Positions 24,749 to 38,115 of a stretch of 64,000 bases of DNA are shown here, piece by piece. Location: positions 26,583,971 through 26,647,970 of the forward strand of contig NC_003070.9 of assembly GCF_000001735.4 (NCBI RefSeq), read 5' to 3'. The position numbers were made by a program, and so were the translations under genes. This DNA is from Arabidopsis thaliana. Lineage: Eukaryota; Streptophyta; Magnoliopsida; Brassicales; Brassicaceae. Position 1 is the stretch's first letter; each line of letters starts with the position of its first letter. Below the pieces are notes generated by a model. It searched no databases. It saw only the letters and a program-made list of their open reading frames with translations, and was not told where the DNA came from.

Positions 24749-27700
24749 ATGAAAGCTCTTCTAAATCCTGAATCTTCCTTTTGTCTTTCTTCGATTTCTT
24801 CCTCACAGATCAAGAGGTCTTTACACTTTAACGGATTGAGTTCTTCATGTCTCCGGTTTCCTTTAACCGATTTTGCCGGACGTTTACGGCGGCGGAAGCT
24901 CACTGGTGGGTTGTGTATAAAGGCAGTTTTGGACTCTGCAATGATGGAGCAGTTAGGGCTTAAGGAATCAGATGTTAAGAATCCGGCTTTATCTTCTACT
25001 TATCGGGGATCGGAGATTCCGAAGCCAAACCTTACTGTTCTTGATGCTCAAGCTAGGGTTTGTACAGGTCCGACTCAGACTAGGCCTCTTAGTGAAGAAC
25101 AAGCTTTTAAGGTGTTTGATACTATATTAAGATCAGGTAAGCTTTTTCGTTCTCCAAATTTGGACTTAATCGATTTTGATAGATTTCAATTTGCCCTTTT
25201 TAGCTCGAGGCCTAAGCATTCAAAAGTTTCAACCTTTGTATCCATTATGCTGCTTAATTAGAATTTGGGATAGAATGTGAAAAACCCAAGTGGAGTATGA
25301 TTTGCTTACGCTTCTTGGTTCTTGGTTAGCAACTTTGTTTATTGATCGGTTCGATAGAGTTCTTAGCCTTATTAGTCAGTCTCACTGGGATGCAGCTAGA
25401 GGGGAGCTAAAAGATGAAGAGCCTGTTTCAAAGGCGCAACTTGGGGCTTTTTTTGCGGGAATGACAATACGTGCAAATGCATTTCCGGAGGAAACTCAAT
25501 GGAGCGAAGGGGAAAAGCGGGCGATGGATGTGTTTTGGCCACTCTTGGTTAGGGCACTACCTCCTGATGTGCTCTTTATTGCTGATCCTGAAGGCTCTCT
25601 TTTGGGTACGGGAAATTCTGTTGGACCAACTTTTGTTGGTAATGAAACTCGTGAGATGAGATTGGTTGGTGCGCTTAGAGAGATTTTGGCTGGAGGTCAC
25701 TTAGGTTATGAGGAGGTTAAGGGTGTTTTAAGAGACGTTCTTCCGCTTGAAACGGAAGGTAGTTTAAACTCGGGAGTAAGCGAGTCATTGCTTTCGGCGT
25801 TTTTGATTGGTCAACGTATGAACAGAGAAACAGATCGCGAGCTTAAAGCTTACTGCCTTGCATTCGATGACGAACATGGTAAAAAACTCTTTTGATATAT
25901 GATAGTTTCAGGCAAGGATACAAAGTTCTGCCTTGAGTTAACGCATCTTCTACTAATTTCAGGGGCTCCTCCAGTTGCTGATGTCAAATCCTTAACCCAT
26001 TATGGCGAGCCTTATGATGGGAATACTCGATTCTTTCGAAGCACTTTGTTTGTGGCCGCAGTTAGATCTTGCTGTGGTGAATCTTCATTGCTCCATGGCG
26101 TGGAATGGATGCCTCCAAAAGTATTACTAACAAAATTGAATCGTTTTCAGTATTACTAGTTTCCTAGAGATGACTAGAGATGATGATGCTTTTGTGGAAT
26201 AGTTTTAGATTTCTTTTCATTAACTTTTCAAGTCTTCAGGGGGGTGTGACTGAGGAACAAATGCTGAAGTTTATGGGAGCAAACACACACTTGTCTGTTC
26301 AGCAGGCAAAAGAACTCATCGAGGTGCCTACAATAATTTAAACTAATGTCCTACAGGTTTTCTCTATTTTTTATGTCTATCTTTCTCCTGTCAGCCTATA
26401 TCTATGATTTACGCGATCTATAAAAATGCTGTTTGATTCTTCCAGGACGAGAAGGCTGGATTTGCATATCTCAGTCTACGAGAAGCTCGGCCATCTTTGT
26501 ATGAAATCTGAGAAACATTTATTTGTGATATACAAATGCATACGACATTTTCCTGTTCTTCCATAAGCAGTTTGGTGGTAAAGATAACATCTGATCGTAT
26601 TGACAAATTTCTTTGACAAATTTGCAGATATTCACTAATCGAAATGAGGGAGCATATAAAGAAGCGCCCTCCTCTGGCAACAACGGAGAAAGTTCAGCAA
26701 TTTGTGAGGGTAAGGGATCTATGAAATGTCACCGCCTTATATGCTCCACGCAAATAGAATTTAACAACTCATGTGACTAAGACAAGTTTAAGGGGGAAAG
26801 ATATCATAGGGCTTGACAGAAAGTGACCGTATGCAGACATTTCATGGACTGTTTTTCAATGCAGGCGACAGGGAAAGAAGCCATTGTTGCTGGGTTTTAC
26901 CATGAAGGCTACGAAGAGCCTCTCTTAATGCTTATGAGACGAAGAGGTGTCCATTCTGGTTTGGTGGTTAAGGTTGAGTCTCTCTCTTTTACCATCAAAT
27001 ATATATTAATGCCCTACGAGCTACTACACACTTGGGACGTAGACTTAGAACCTGAATTCTGTTGGAAGCTCTTTCCATATGAAGTTTTGAACTTTTAGTA
27101 GAGAAAATTTCAGGTCTGATTGTAAGGGAATTTATAAGGCTTCTTTTGGTAATGCAGGGTGAGGAGGGGGCCCTTTCAATGACAACACGGGTGCGAGCTG
27201 CAAGTGCATCAAAAGGGTTTCCAGTCAACTACTGTTCCGGGTTTCGTTCATTGAGTTCGGACACGGCTCTAGAAGCTGACGGTTAGAATAGCTATAATAA
27301 CTTTCCTTGTTTCAAACTAGAATCTACTGCTTGAATATATGAACCGAGTCCAGACAGGGTTGACACTTAATTTCACAGGTGCAAATTAGTGTTGTAGTAA
27401 ACCGGATTGTAGGTGGTAGGAGTTCATAGGCTAATAAACTATTAGCTAATCTTATATTTGGTCGATATGGAGTCATGATGTATCATTTTACCTTGGTGAT
27501 GGAAGTCTTTTGGTGGATTAGCCTAATCTAGAGTGCTATGAAATCTAATTCAGATTAGATTGGTCTTTGTGCTATCTGATATTAAACTTATTTGCCTTAT
27601 GCCTTGGTACTAGTATATGTCTTGTTGTACATCAATATAGTTTATGCTCCTAAAACTCATGGCTAAACTAACTTCTGGAATCGTAGGTGTATCGCGTCAG

Positions 27701-28092
27701 AGTTTCAATCTTGAGGTGGATGCGAGAAACTATGGGTTTGAACCAACCGAGACTCCACGAACTGATCGTTCGGTAAAACTTCCAGAAGCCATTTGTTTCA
27801 CAATGTTGAGGACTGTTAGAAAAAGAAAAAAAAAGAGAAAACTTAAGTCATACTTTTGTTTAATGAACAGGTGTCAAAGAACATAGAGCTGGGGCTGGCA
27901 GCGCTTCGTGGTGAGAAAGGAGCGGCTTATGATAGAATCGTCCTAAATGCTGGGATTGTGGACCATTTGTTGGGAAGTGAAGGTGCAGAGGATGTAGCTG
28001 TGGCAATGGAGAGAGCAAAGGAAGCTATTGACAGTGGGAAGGCTTTAAAGAAACTTTTGAATTACATAGAAATCTCACGCAAGATAAAATAG
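24749..28092 (+). CDS. Anthranilate phosphoribosyltransferase-like protein, atypical
   Basis: Ten exons: 24749-25136, 25396-25878, 25963-26120, 26240-26323, 26446-26498, 26628-26709, 26865-26972, 27158-27281, 27687-27772, 27871-28092, giving 595 aa. The first 60 residues are Ser/Arg-rich and poor in acidic residues, like a chloroplast transit peptide. The body follows the TrpD fold: an N-terminal helical domain (LSEEQAFKVFDTIL, then KAQLGAFFAGMTIRA), a core domain, and a strongly TrpD-like C-terminus (VLNAGIVDHLLG, ERAKEAIDSGKALKKL). However, the PRPP-binding GTGGD motif and the KHGN motif of true TrpD enzymes are not recognisable where expected (YGEPYDGNTRFFRSTLFVAA and LLHGVEWMPPKGG instead). 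The main plant enzyme is TRP1/PAT1, elsewhere in the genome. Activity on anthranilate is doubtful. I recall the locus as At1g70570. Confidence 0.88.
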
Positions 28093-28790
28093 TTCAACCA
28101 ACCTGAAGAGTCTGAAAAATCATACACGGAATAGAGAAAAGCATACACCTTTCTGATTCTTATTGATTTCGTTTTGTGTAATATGTTTTTGAAACTTGAA
28201 AGTGTTTTTTTACAGAATTGGACACACAACACAATGTGGATGTCTAGTGAATCACGTGTACAGAGTCTGAGAACAAAACTTGGTTATTTCTAATGTGTTT
28301 AATGTTTCTTAATCATTTTGCACATTCATGTTACTTAATTAGTTTAGTCCCGTCAAAGATTCTGATGGAGACATTCGAGCCACTCTTTCTCTTGAGGATA
28401 ATGGGAAACAAACAAGCGAGTCAATGTCCGGAAAATGACATTGAAGCCGAAGGCAAGGGACGTGGGACGATTTTATAGGTTGTGTTGCAGAAAAAACAGA
28501 GTCCATATCAATTCTCTCACTCGTTTTTTTTAATCCGTTTTGTAGCAAAAAGCTAGAAATGACTTTTGGTTATAAAATCTTTCTTTTTGCCGATTCAAGT
28601 GGCTCAGCTGCTTCGTCTTTTTGTGTTCTCCTTATGCCACATGATCTGATCAGACGAGTGTCCAAATTCACGTCAGACACACAATTGTAATCTACCGAAG
28701 ATTTTATTTTAATATCATATAAAACGCTATTGCAATAAGCGCCCACACAAGTCTTTCTTACTTGCCCTGCTCTGGAACGTGACTTTGGAG
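28093..28790. other. Intergenic spacer and GGT2 promoter
   Basis: Contains the 3' untranslated region of the TrpD-like gene and the upstream region of GGT2. No supported coding region. Confidence 0.5.
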
Positions 28791-29199
28791 GTAACGAAAC
28801 TGTGTCGTGAGTTGATCTAAGGTTGGTATAATTTCTTGTAGTTTTGTCCGATTTCGAAAACCCATTTCAAAAGGCGTCGCCTTTACTTTTATATCGTTTG
28901 AGACTGTTCTGTAGATTTTGAGTTGTGGGGTTCACTCTCTACGTGGGTTGGTGATGATTTTTTTTTAGCTCTGTTCACTGTTGTTTTATTGGAATAAGTT
29001 GATGGTACGTTCTGTAGTTATAGATTCGATAAAAAACCAATCTTTATGATCGACTCAATAAGTCAAATCTTGTTGTGTTAAGTGAAATCTATAGTAGTGA
29101 AAGGGTCTCCACTTAGCTGTTTGGTTAGTCTTGTTATAAGCTCGATTATGTCCTTTCTTGTGATCAGTGTATTAATACATCTGCTTATTTTGGTTGTAG
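28791..29199 (+). other. Probable 5' UTR intron of GGT2
   Basis: A donor GAG/GTAACG at 28791 and an acceptor TTGTAG/AGG ending at 29199 bracket a T-rich, intron-like stretch directly before the GGT2 start at 29252. Leader introns with T-rich content are common in highly expressed Arabidopsis genes. Transcript data would be needed to confirm it. Confidence 0.4.
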
Positions 29200-29251
29200 A
29201 GGGGAAGTGAGGAATCATTTTGCTTTTAGCTTTGAAAAGTAAATCCTGGAA

Positions 29252-31875
<2,624 letters not shown>

Positions 31876-32637
31876 AAAAGAAAGGACTTAGAGTCAGAGT
31901 CAGAGATCACTTCTTCTTCTTTCACGACATTATTATTGTCTATTCACACTCTTAAAAAGCAATAAGTACTGGTCCTACTCTGTGTCAAACTCTTCTTGGT
32001 GCTCTTAAAACCTTTGTATCTATTGTTACCAATTTGTGTGACTCACACACACACACACACAAATCTCTAATGTTCAATTATATGGTAAATGGTTTATTTA
32101 ATTATTAGGTGGACAACATTATCATATTATAAAACTTAGGAATAAGGAATTAAGGATCATAAGAATGATTTATTATATACGATAATATTTTGCATCCAAT
32201 AGAATTCCTTCCTTTAATATAAACTTTCTCCGCCGTCAATATTTACATTTTTTTTTAAAGTAAGAAATATAATTAAATAAAGTATAGCACTTATCCAATC
32301 ATGATTAAATAAAATTGTAGCCGAGTATAAAAATTTCCAAACCTCTTTTCTTCTTTGACTCCTCCTTTTGGAGTTTCTTCAGCTTCAATCACAGAGAATA
32401 AGAGAAAGCCCTAAACTCAAATCTTCTCTTCTTTTTTTCTTTTCCGAGAAAAAGTTTTGGGAGTTTTTACTTATTACCCGAGAAGAAACACAAGAAAACA
32501 ACCTTTCCCGCCTAAAAGTTTCTTTCTTTTTTTCCTCTTTAAGAGAAAATTTAACAATTTCTTATATATAGAATCAGTTGAATATTCAACAACCATCTTC
32601 GTTTAGGTCTTCTTGTTGAATTTCTTGAATCAAAGTC
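31876..32637. other. Intergenic spacer and promoter/leader of the SMR-like gene
   Basis: Contains the GGT2 3' end, an AC microsatellite at about 32042-32060, AT-rich spacer, a TATA box at 32326-32333, and a long CT-rich leader of roughly 280 bases before the next start codon. The leader has no long upstream reading frame that looks real. Confidence 0.5.
32326..32333 (+). promoter_or_regulatory. TATA box of the SMR-like gene
   Basis: TATAAAAA about 310 bp upstream of the start codon at 32638 implies a leader of around 280 bases. Moderate support. Confidence 0.45.
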
Positions 32638-32943
32638 ATGGATTTTCCTGAAAAGTCGCTTAAAGTGAGGATCCCGGTGAAAGCTCCGGTGAGTTCTAAG
32701 CCAGAGAAAGAAGAACAACAAGAAAAGAAAGAGGAAGAAGAAGATAGATTCACAACTCCAAAGGGGGAGGAATTTAGAATTCCGCCGCTATTTGAGTGTC
32801 CTCTGGCACCGGAGCCACGCATCTTCAAGAAAAAAATCGAAAAACGTCGCCAAAAAGCCGTCGGGCAAAGGAATATATCCTTTAACGTTCAAGATTTAGA
32901 TACTTTCTTCGCAAGAACACAAAACGTTGCAGATGATTCTTGA
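32638..32943 (+). CDS. SIAMESE-related-like small protein (putative CDK inhibitor)
   Basis: Single-exon 101-aa protein rich in Lys and Glu. Residues 39-58 (TTPKGEE, FRIPP, ECPLAP) match the conserved SIAMESE-related pattern of a TP-x-x-E/D-x-x-IP stretch followed by CPxAP. Residues 82-91 (FNVQDLDTFF) match the family's C-terminal hydrophobic/acidic cyclin-binding-like motif. SMR proteins bind CDK-cyclin complexes and promote endoreduplication or arrest under stress. The usual RKP basic run after CPxAP is partly present as KKKIEKRRQK. A TATA box and long leader precede the ATG, supporting a real gene. I do not recall its SMR number, so no symbol is given. Confidence 0.75.
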   Translation: MDFPEKSLKVRIPVKAPVSSKPEKEEQQEKKEEEEDRFTTPKGEEFRIPPLFECPLAPEPRIFKKKIEKRRQKAVGQRNISFNVQDLDTFFARTQNVADDS

Positions 32944-34432
32944 TACATATTTAGGTTTATAGTTAGTTAGTTAATTCCTTATTAACTGAATAATTTGCAG
33001 GAGTTTTTATTCAATTTTTATTTTAACTATCATCTTAACATAGGATATTATCTTCCCTTTTTAGTATAGTTTTGGGTAGAATTAGTATTAATATCGACCA
33101 ATGATGAAGAAGAACTAACTCATATTGTTTTGAATATTTTTCTTTGATAGTTTTTTTGATGGATCATGTGTGATATTATTAAATTTGGTTCTTAACACTT
33201 TAAATCAAATAAATTCGTATTGGTAATTTAATAAGTGATATATATATATATATATATGTATATCTTTTATTCGTACAAGATGTTTGCAAACCAGATTTGG
33301 GTTAATGAGTGGATCAAGCTTGATACAGGATATATATACTTGCATCAAACTATAGAGTTACTTTAAGATTAAATCGTACTATGAATGTTCTTGCTAAATC
33401 TATGATTCATAACAAAAGTCAAGAATAAATTTCATAATTAGTGAATGGACAAATCTTAGCTTAAGTCATTTTATTCTTCATACTTTGGTCAGCTACTGGA
33501 TAGAAAACATTTGAACCCATTCTATGTTTTTTTTCTCCAGTGAAACAAGTCTTAGATTGTGACCAGATTAACATTTGTGGAAAAATCAAACTTGGAAAAG
33601 TTGACCCACACGGCCACACAACAAACCACTGTCCACTGAGTCTAAATAGAGAGGTCAATATCGTGTTTGGTAATGGTAAGAAAATTGAATAGGCCGCGTC
33701 AAGCTGAATGGAATCCTATGCAATTACAAATTTATAACGTCACCAGTTTCATACTCTTGTTTCACGGGAGATTTATATCTGTTCTTGACTTTTTTTTTGG
33801 AGATTTTCAAGTAATATTTTCCAGAGAAGTAATAGTATCATACAAGTAAAAGAGTCAAATTCTCAATTTTTGACAATATGAAACTTTAGACAATCACATT
33901 TTCTTTAATAGCAAAAACTTCATATCCAAATTAATTACTCATAGCAACAACAAAATAGTGAAAAAACATCACCATCATCCATAATTAACGACACAATAGG
34001 ATCTCCGTCACCGCCATCTCAGTACACTGACAAAAAACTCAGGCTATATGCATTGTTTACTGGTCCATGATTTTTGTAGACTAATTTCCACATATTATAT
34101 GAAAATGATTTTTGTCCAAATGATTTTAAATAAGGTACACAGAAGATTGCAGGCCCAGCCCAAAAACTAATATTAATGCTTCGTGTTTATTAGCTTGGTT
34201 CACTCATCATCCTATACAAAATTTCTTGGCGGTTTAAGTATTCCACGTGTCACAGTGTAGTCTCGTTGATTAACTGTCTCATATCACATAGCCGTCCGAT
34301 CTTCATAACCACATAACTAAAAAACAAAAAGGAAAAATAAATTACTCGGCACATACGCGGAAAAAAAAAAAAAAAGCGAATCGTTTACTTACCCCTCTTT
34401 GAAACCGACGGTGGTATTTTTCGCCGGAGAAG
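32944..34432. other. Intergenic spacer before the F-box/Sel1 gene
   Basis: AT-rich spacer with a TA microsatellite at about 33237-33258 and a poly-A run near 34361-34375. No supported coding region or transposon. The last 150 bases probably include the leader of the following gene. Confidence 0.5.
33237..33258. repeat. TA dinucleotide microsatellite
   Basis: About eleven consecutive TA units, a simple repeat likely to vary in length between accessions. Confidence 0.85.
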
Positions 34433-36189
34433 ATGAAGCAGAGAACCTGGCCTTGTAGATCTGAAGGATCTCGATTCTCCTCCTTATCGTTTTTGAAACC
34501 TCACGACAAGGATAAACGGAGTAGAATTTCATCAATCAACAAAGCAACGGCGAAGTCAACCACAAGTTCAAGGTCTTCTTCTTCCTCTTCTTCTTCACGT
34601 CCTCCATCGAATGAGTTCGGAGATTTCTCGATGCTTCCGTATGATATACTGATGAAGATTGCTGCACCGTTTAGTCATCCGAATCTTCAAGCGGCGTCTT
34701 TGGTATGTAAATCGTGGAGAGACGCGCTAAAGCCGTTGCGAGAGTCGATGTTGTTGATTCGGTGGGGGAAAAAGTACAAGCACGGAAGAGGAGGTGTGCG
34801 AGCGAATCTCGACAAAGCTCTTGATTCGTTTCTGAAAGGAGCTATGCGTGGATCCACGCTCGCTATGGTCGACGCTGGGCTTGTGTATTGGGAAAGAGGA
34901 GAGAAGGAGAAAGCGGTGAATTTGTATCGGAGAGCTTCGGAGCTTGGTGATGCTGTTGGTCAATGTAATTTAGGGATTGCTTATCTTCAAGGTAAAACCT
35001 AAGTTCTCTCATTGATGTGATTGGATTTTTATTCTTAACCTGATTAATGTTTTTCTGGATTGTGTTGGTTTATAGAGAAATTGGATTTGACTTGATGGAT
35101 GAGTTTATTGCTGATGAATTTGTGGAGCCTTTTTCTGAGCAATTTGATTGCTTCTATCTGCAGTTCAACCTTCAAATCCCAAGGAAGCGATGAAATGGTT
35201 GAAACAATCTGCAGAGAATGGTTATGTTCGAGCACAGTATCAGTTAGCTCTTTGTTTACACCATGGTCGGGTCGTGCAAACCAATCTGCTTGAAGCTGTA
35301 TGTGCCTTCTTCTGATTCTTTTCTTCATGCTTCTAGTTGAGATTCTATATTGTTTTCATGAGGTGAAGCTGTTATCTAGATTGAAAGTAGTATCTAGTCG
35401 TTTATACTAATGGCTGCACTCTTGGTGGAAACTGATAATCCTATGTATAGACATGTGCTTAGTTCGTTTGTGGAAACTGATACTGCTATGTTTGGATGGG
35501 TTATTGGTTCATTTGTGGAAGCTGATAATGCTATGTTTGGACATGTGCTTAGTTCATTTGTGGAAATGTGCGGTTTCTGTTTTTCATCTTTCTAGAATCA
35601 GTAAAGTTTGTATCGATATGATGATTGGATTTTTTTTCTCTTTTTCGACAGACTAAATGGTACCTAAAGGCAGCAGAAGGTGGGTATGTACGAGCGATGT
35701 ATAACATTTCGCTTTGTTATTCGGTTGGAGAAGGCTTACCACAAAACCGCAAGCTAGCAAGAAAATGGATGAAACGAGCAGCTGATCACGGCCACAGTAA
35801 AGCTCAGTTTGAACACGGCCTTGCTCTATTTTCTGTAAGCACCTCAACTCAACTACTGCTTCTGAGAGTCTACTTCTCTTAGTAGTAATAGGGATAACTT
35901 ATCGACTTATGTATATCCAGAAACAAACATATTACGCAATGAGTTCATTCGATTTTAGGTTATGAGAAGGTTTGGATATGTAAGTAATGAATGTAATGGG
36001 TTGATGCAGGAAGGGGAGATGCTGAAGTCAGTGCTTTACTTAGAACTTGCCGAACGTGGTGGCGAAGCAGCTGCTACTCCCGTCAAAGAAGTTGTACACC
36101 AACAGCTTTCTGCAACTTTTGGTGGTCAGGCCGTACACCATGCCATACACCAAGCCAATAACTGGCGTCCTCTACCAGTTACTCGATGA
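34433..36189 (+). CDS. F-box protein with Sel1-like repeats
   Basis: Exons: 34433-34991, 35164-35297, 35652-35834, 36010-36189, giving 351 aa. A basic, Ser-rich N-terminus (poly-Ser around residues 44-56) precedes an F-box near residues 65-105 (MLPYDILMKIAAPFSHPNL, ASLVCKSWRDAL). The rest is a run of Sel1-type (TPR-like) helical repeats: GSTLAMVDAGLVYWERGE, AVGQCNLGIAYLQ, GYVRAQYQLALCLHHG, GYVRAMYNISLCYSVGEG, GHSKAQFEHGLALF. An F-box usually links a substrate adaptor to SKP1 in an SCF ubiquitin ligase, and the Sel1 repeats would be the substrate-binding part. No substrate can be inferred. Intron 2 contains a 45-bp tandem repeat. I recall the locus as At1g70590. Confidence 0.9.
35425..35565 (+). 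repeat. 45-bp tandem repeat in intron 2 of the F-box/Sel1 gene
   Basis: GTGGAA starts recur at 35425, 35470, 35515 and 35560, an exact 45-bp period with three full units and a partial fourth. Units share GTGGAAACTGATAATGCTATG-like starts and CTTAGTTCATTT-like ends with a few substitutions. Because 45 is divisible by three, one frame stays open through the array, but it is not in phase with the flanking exons. Confidence 0.9.
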
Positions 36190-37197
36190 CTCCTATCATT
36201 TATTTCAGTGAGGTCTAGTGATTGGCTAGTTACATGTCCATAACTTAAATTCCAATTTGACAATGTATCAATGACAAAACCTTATTTCAGATTTCTACTT
36301 TTAGTTCGTACTCATGTTTTAATCCAAATGGTGCGACTGATAAATTTGTATCCACACAATACCACCAAAATTGTAAATCCGCGTTTGCAGTAGGATAATA
36401 AATATTACAGATTGTTTCGATTTTGGTTTTCTTTTGTGGGTTTGAAATGTTCCATGGTGTAGTGTACAAGTAATGATGATTTGAAAACACAAACTTTATA
36501 TGAATAACATGTAAACCAAGCTTATCCCAAACATATGCGATATGATAAATATCATACGGTATATCATTTCTCATAGCACGACACTGAGCGTACCATTTGA
36601 AAAATTCAACGATTTCTTCAGATCTTGCTTGAAAATAAAGTTTGAATCTCAAAACTCCGTTCAAAATAGAAGAATATCAAAAACACGATGGATACAGTAT
36701 AATATCCAAACACATTATTTTTTCGTCCAAATCTATGTGACTATGTTGACTCCGTTCAAATCTATGTGACAATCTGTACTATTGGGAAATTTGAAATGCA
36801 TTTCCGCATATTTACGTAAATACATTACTAAGCAAAATCACATTCTAGCTGTTTCAACGTTACATATAACTAATCAAATGCAACAACACCTTCTCACTTT
36901 GATGACAATCGAACATCCAATTAAAAATTCAACAAGAACAATGCATATGTATGGTAGAAACAATCACAACGAGTTAAAAGGATCGTAACGAATGAATCAT
37001 GACAGACAATTAAACCAGCATACGCAATTATAAGTCTGAATTCGGAATACCAAACATTTATCAAAATCCAACAAAAGGTTCATAAAACTACTAACTTTAA
37101 AGAGATCTCGCTCTTTCCAAAATCCAAAAGACAACAAAAGATGATAAAACTCCATAGAAGATTCAAAAACAGAGTTAAGCAAATAAATTCACCTAAC
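36190..37197. other. Intergenic between convergent F-box/Sel1 and RPL27aC genes
   Basis: AT-rich spacer with 3' untranslated regions of both genes. A minus-strand open frame of about 125 codons at 36287-36664 lacks an ATG at its 5' end and matches no family I know, so it is not annotated as a gene. Confidence 0.5.
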
Positions 37198-37812
<615 letters not shown>

Positions 37813-38115
37813 GATTATATCGTAGAGGGGGAAGAGAGATCATCTACCACAACCACATGATTGAACCTTCACGCGCCTTTCTGACGCGCCGGTGTTGTTG
37901 TTGTTACCATGTGGTTCATGCCTTCGGTGGTGGATCTCCGTGGGTTCCACCTCGGTTTATTTTGGTTGACACGATTCTTCCTTACGTGACGTCTTTCTTC
38001 TTCAATTTCGAAACGACGCGTTTTAATTCTTCTTCTGCATTTCATATGAACCAAGGAAAAAGCTTGAAGCGTCGTGACTCGTGAAGCTTCTTCATCTTTA
38101 GTCCACCGAACATAA

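Noticed and set aside
36287-36664. 125-codon minus-strand open frame between the F-box/Sel1 gene and RPL27aC
   Set aside because: It has no ATG at its 5' end (it opens at TTG), matches no family I know, and lies in AT-rich spacer. Could be a decayed gene, but nothing supports that.
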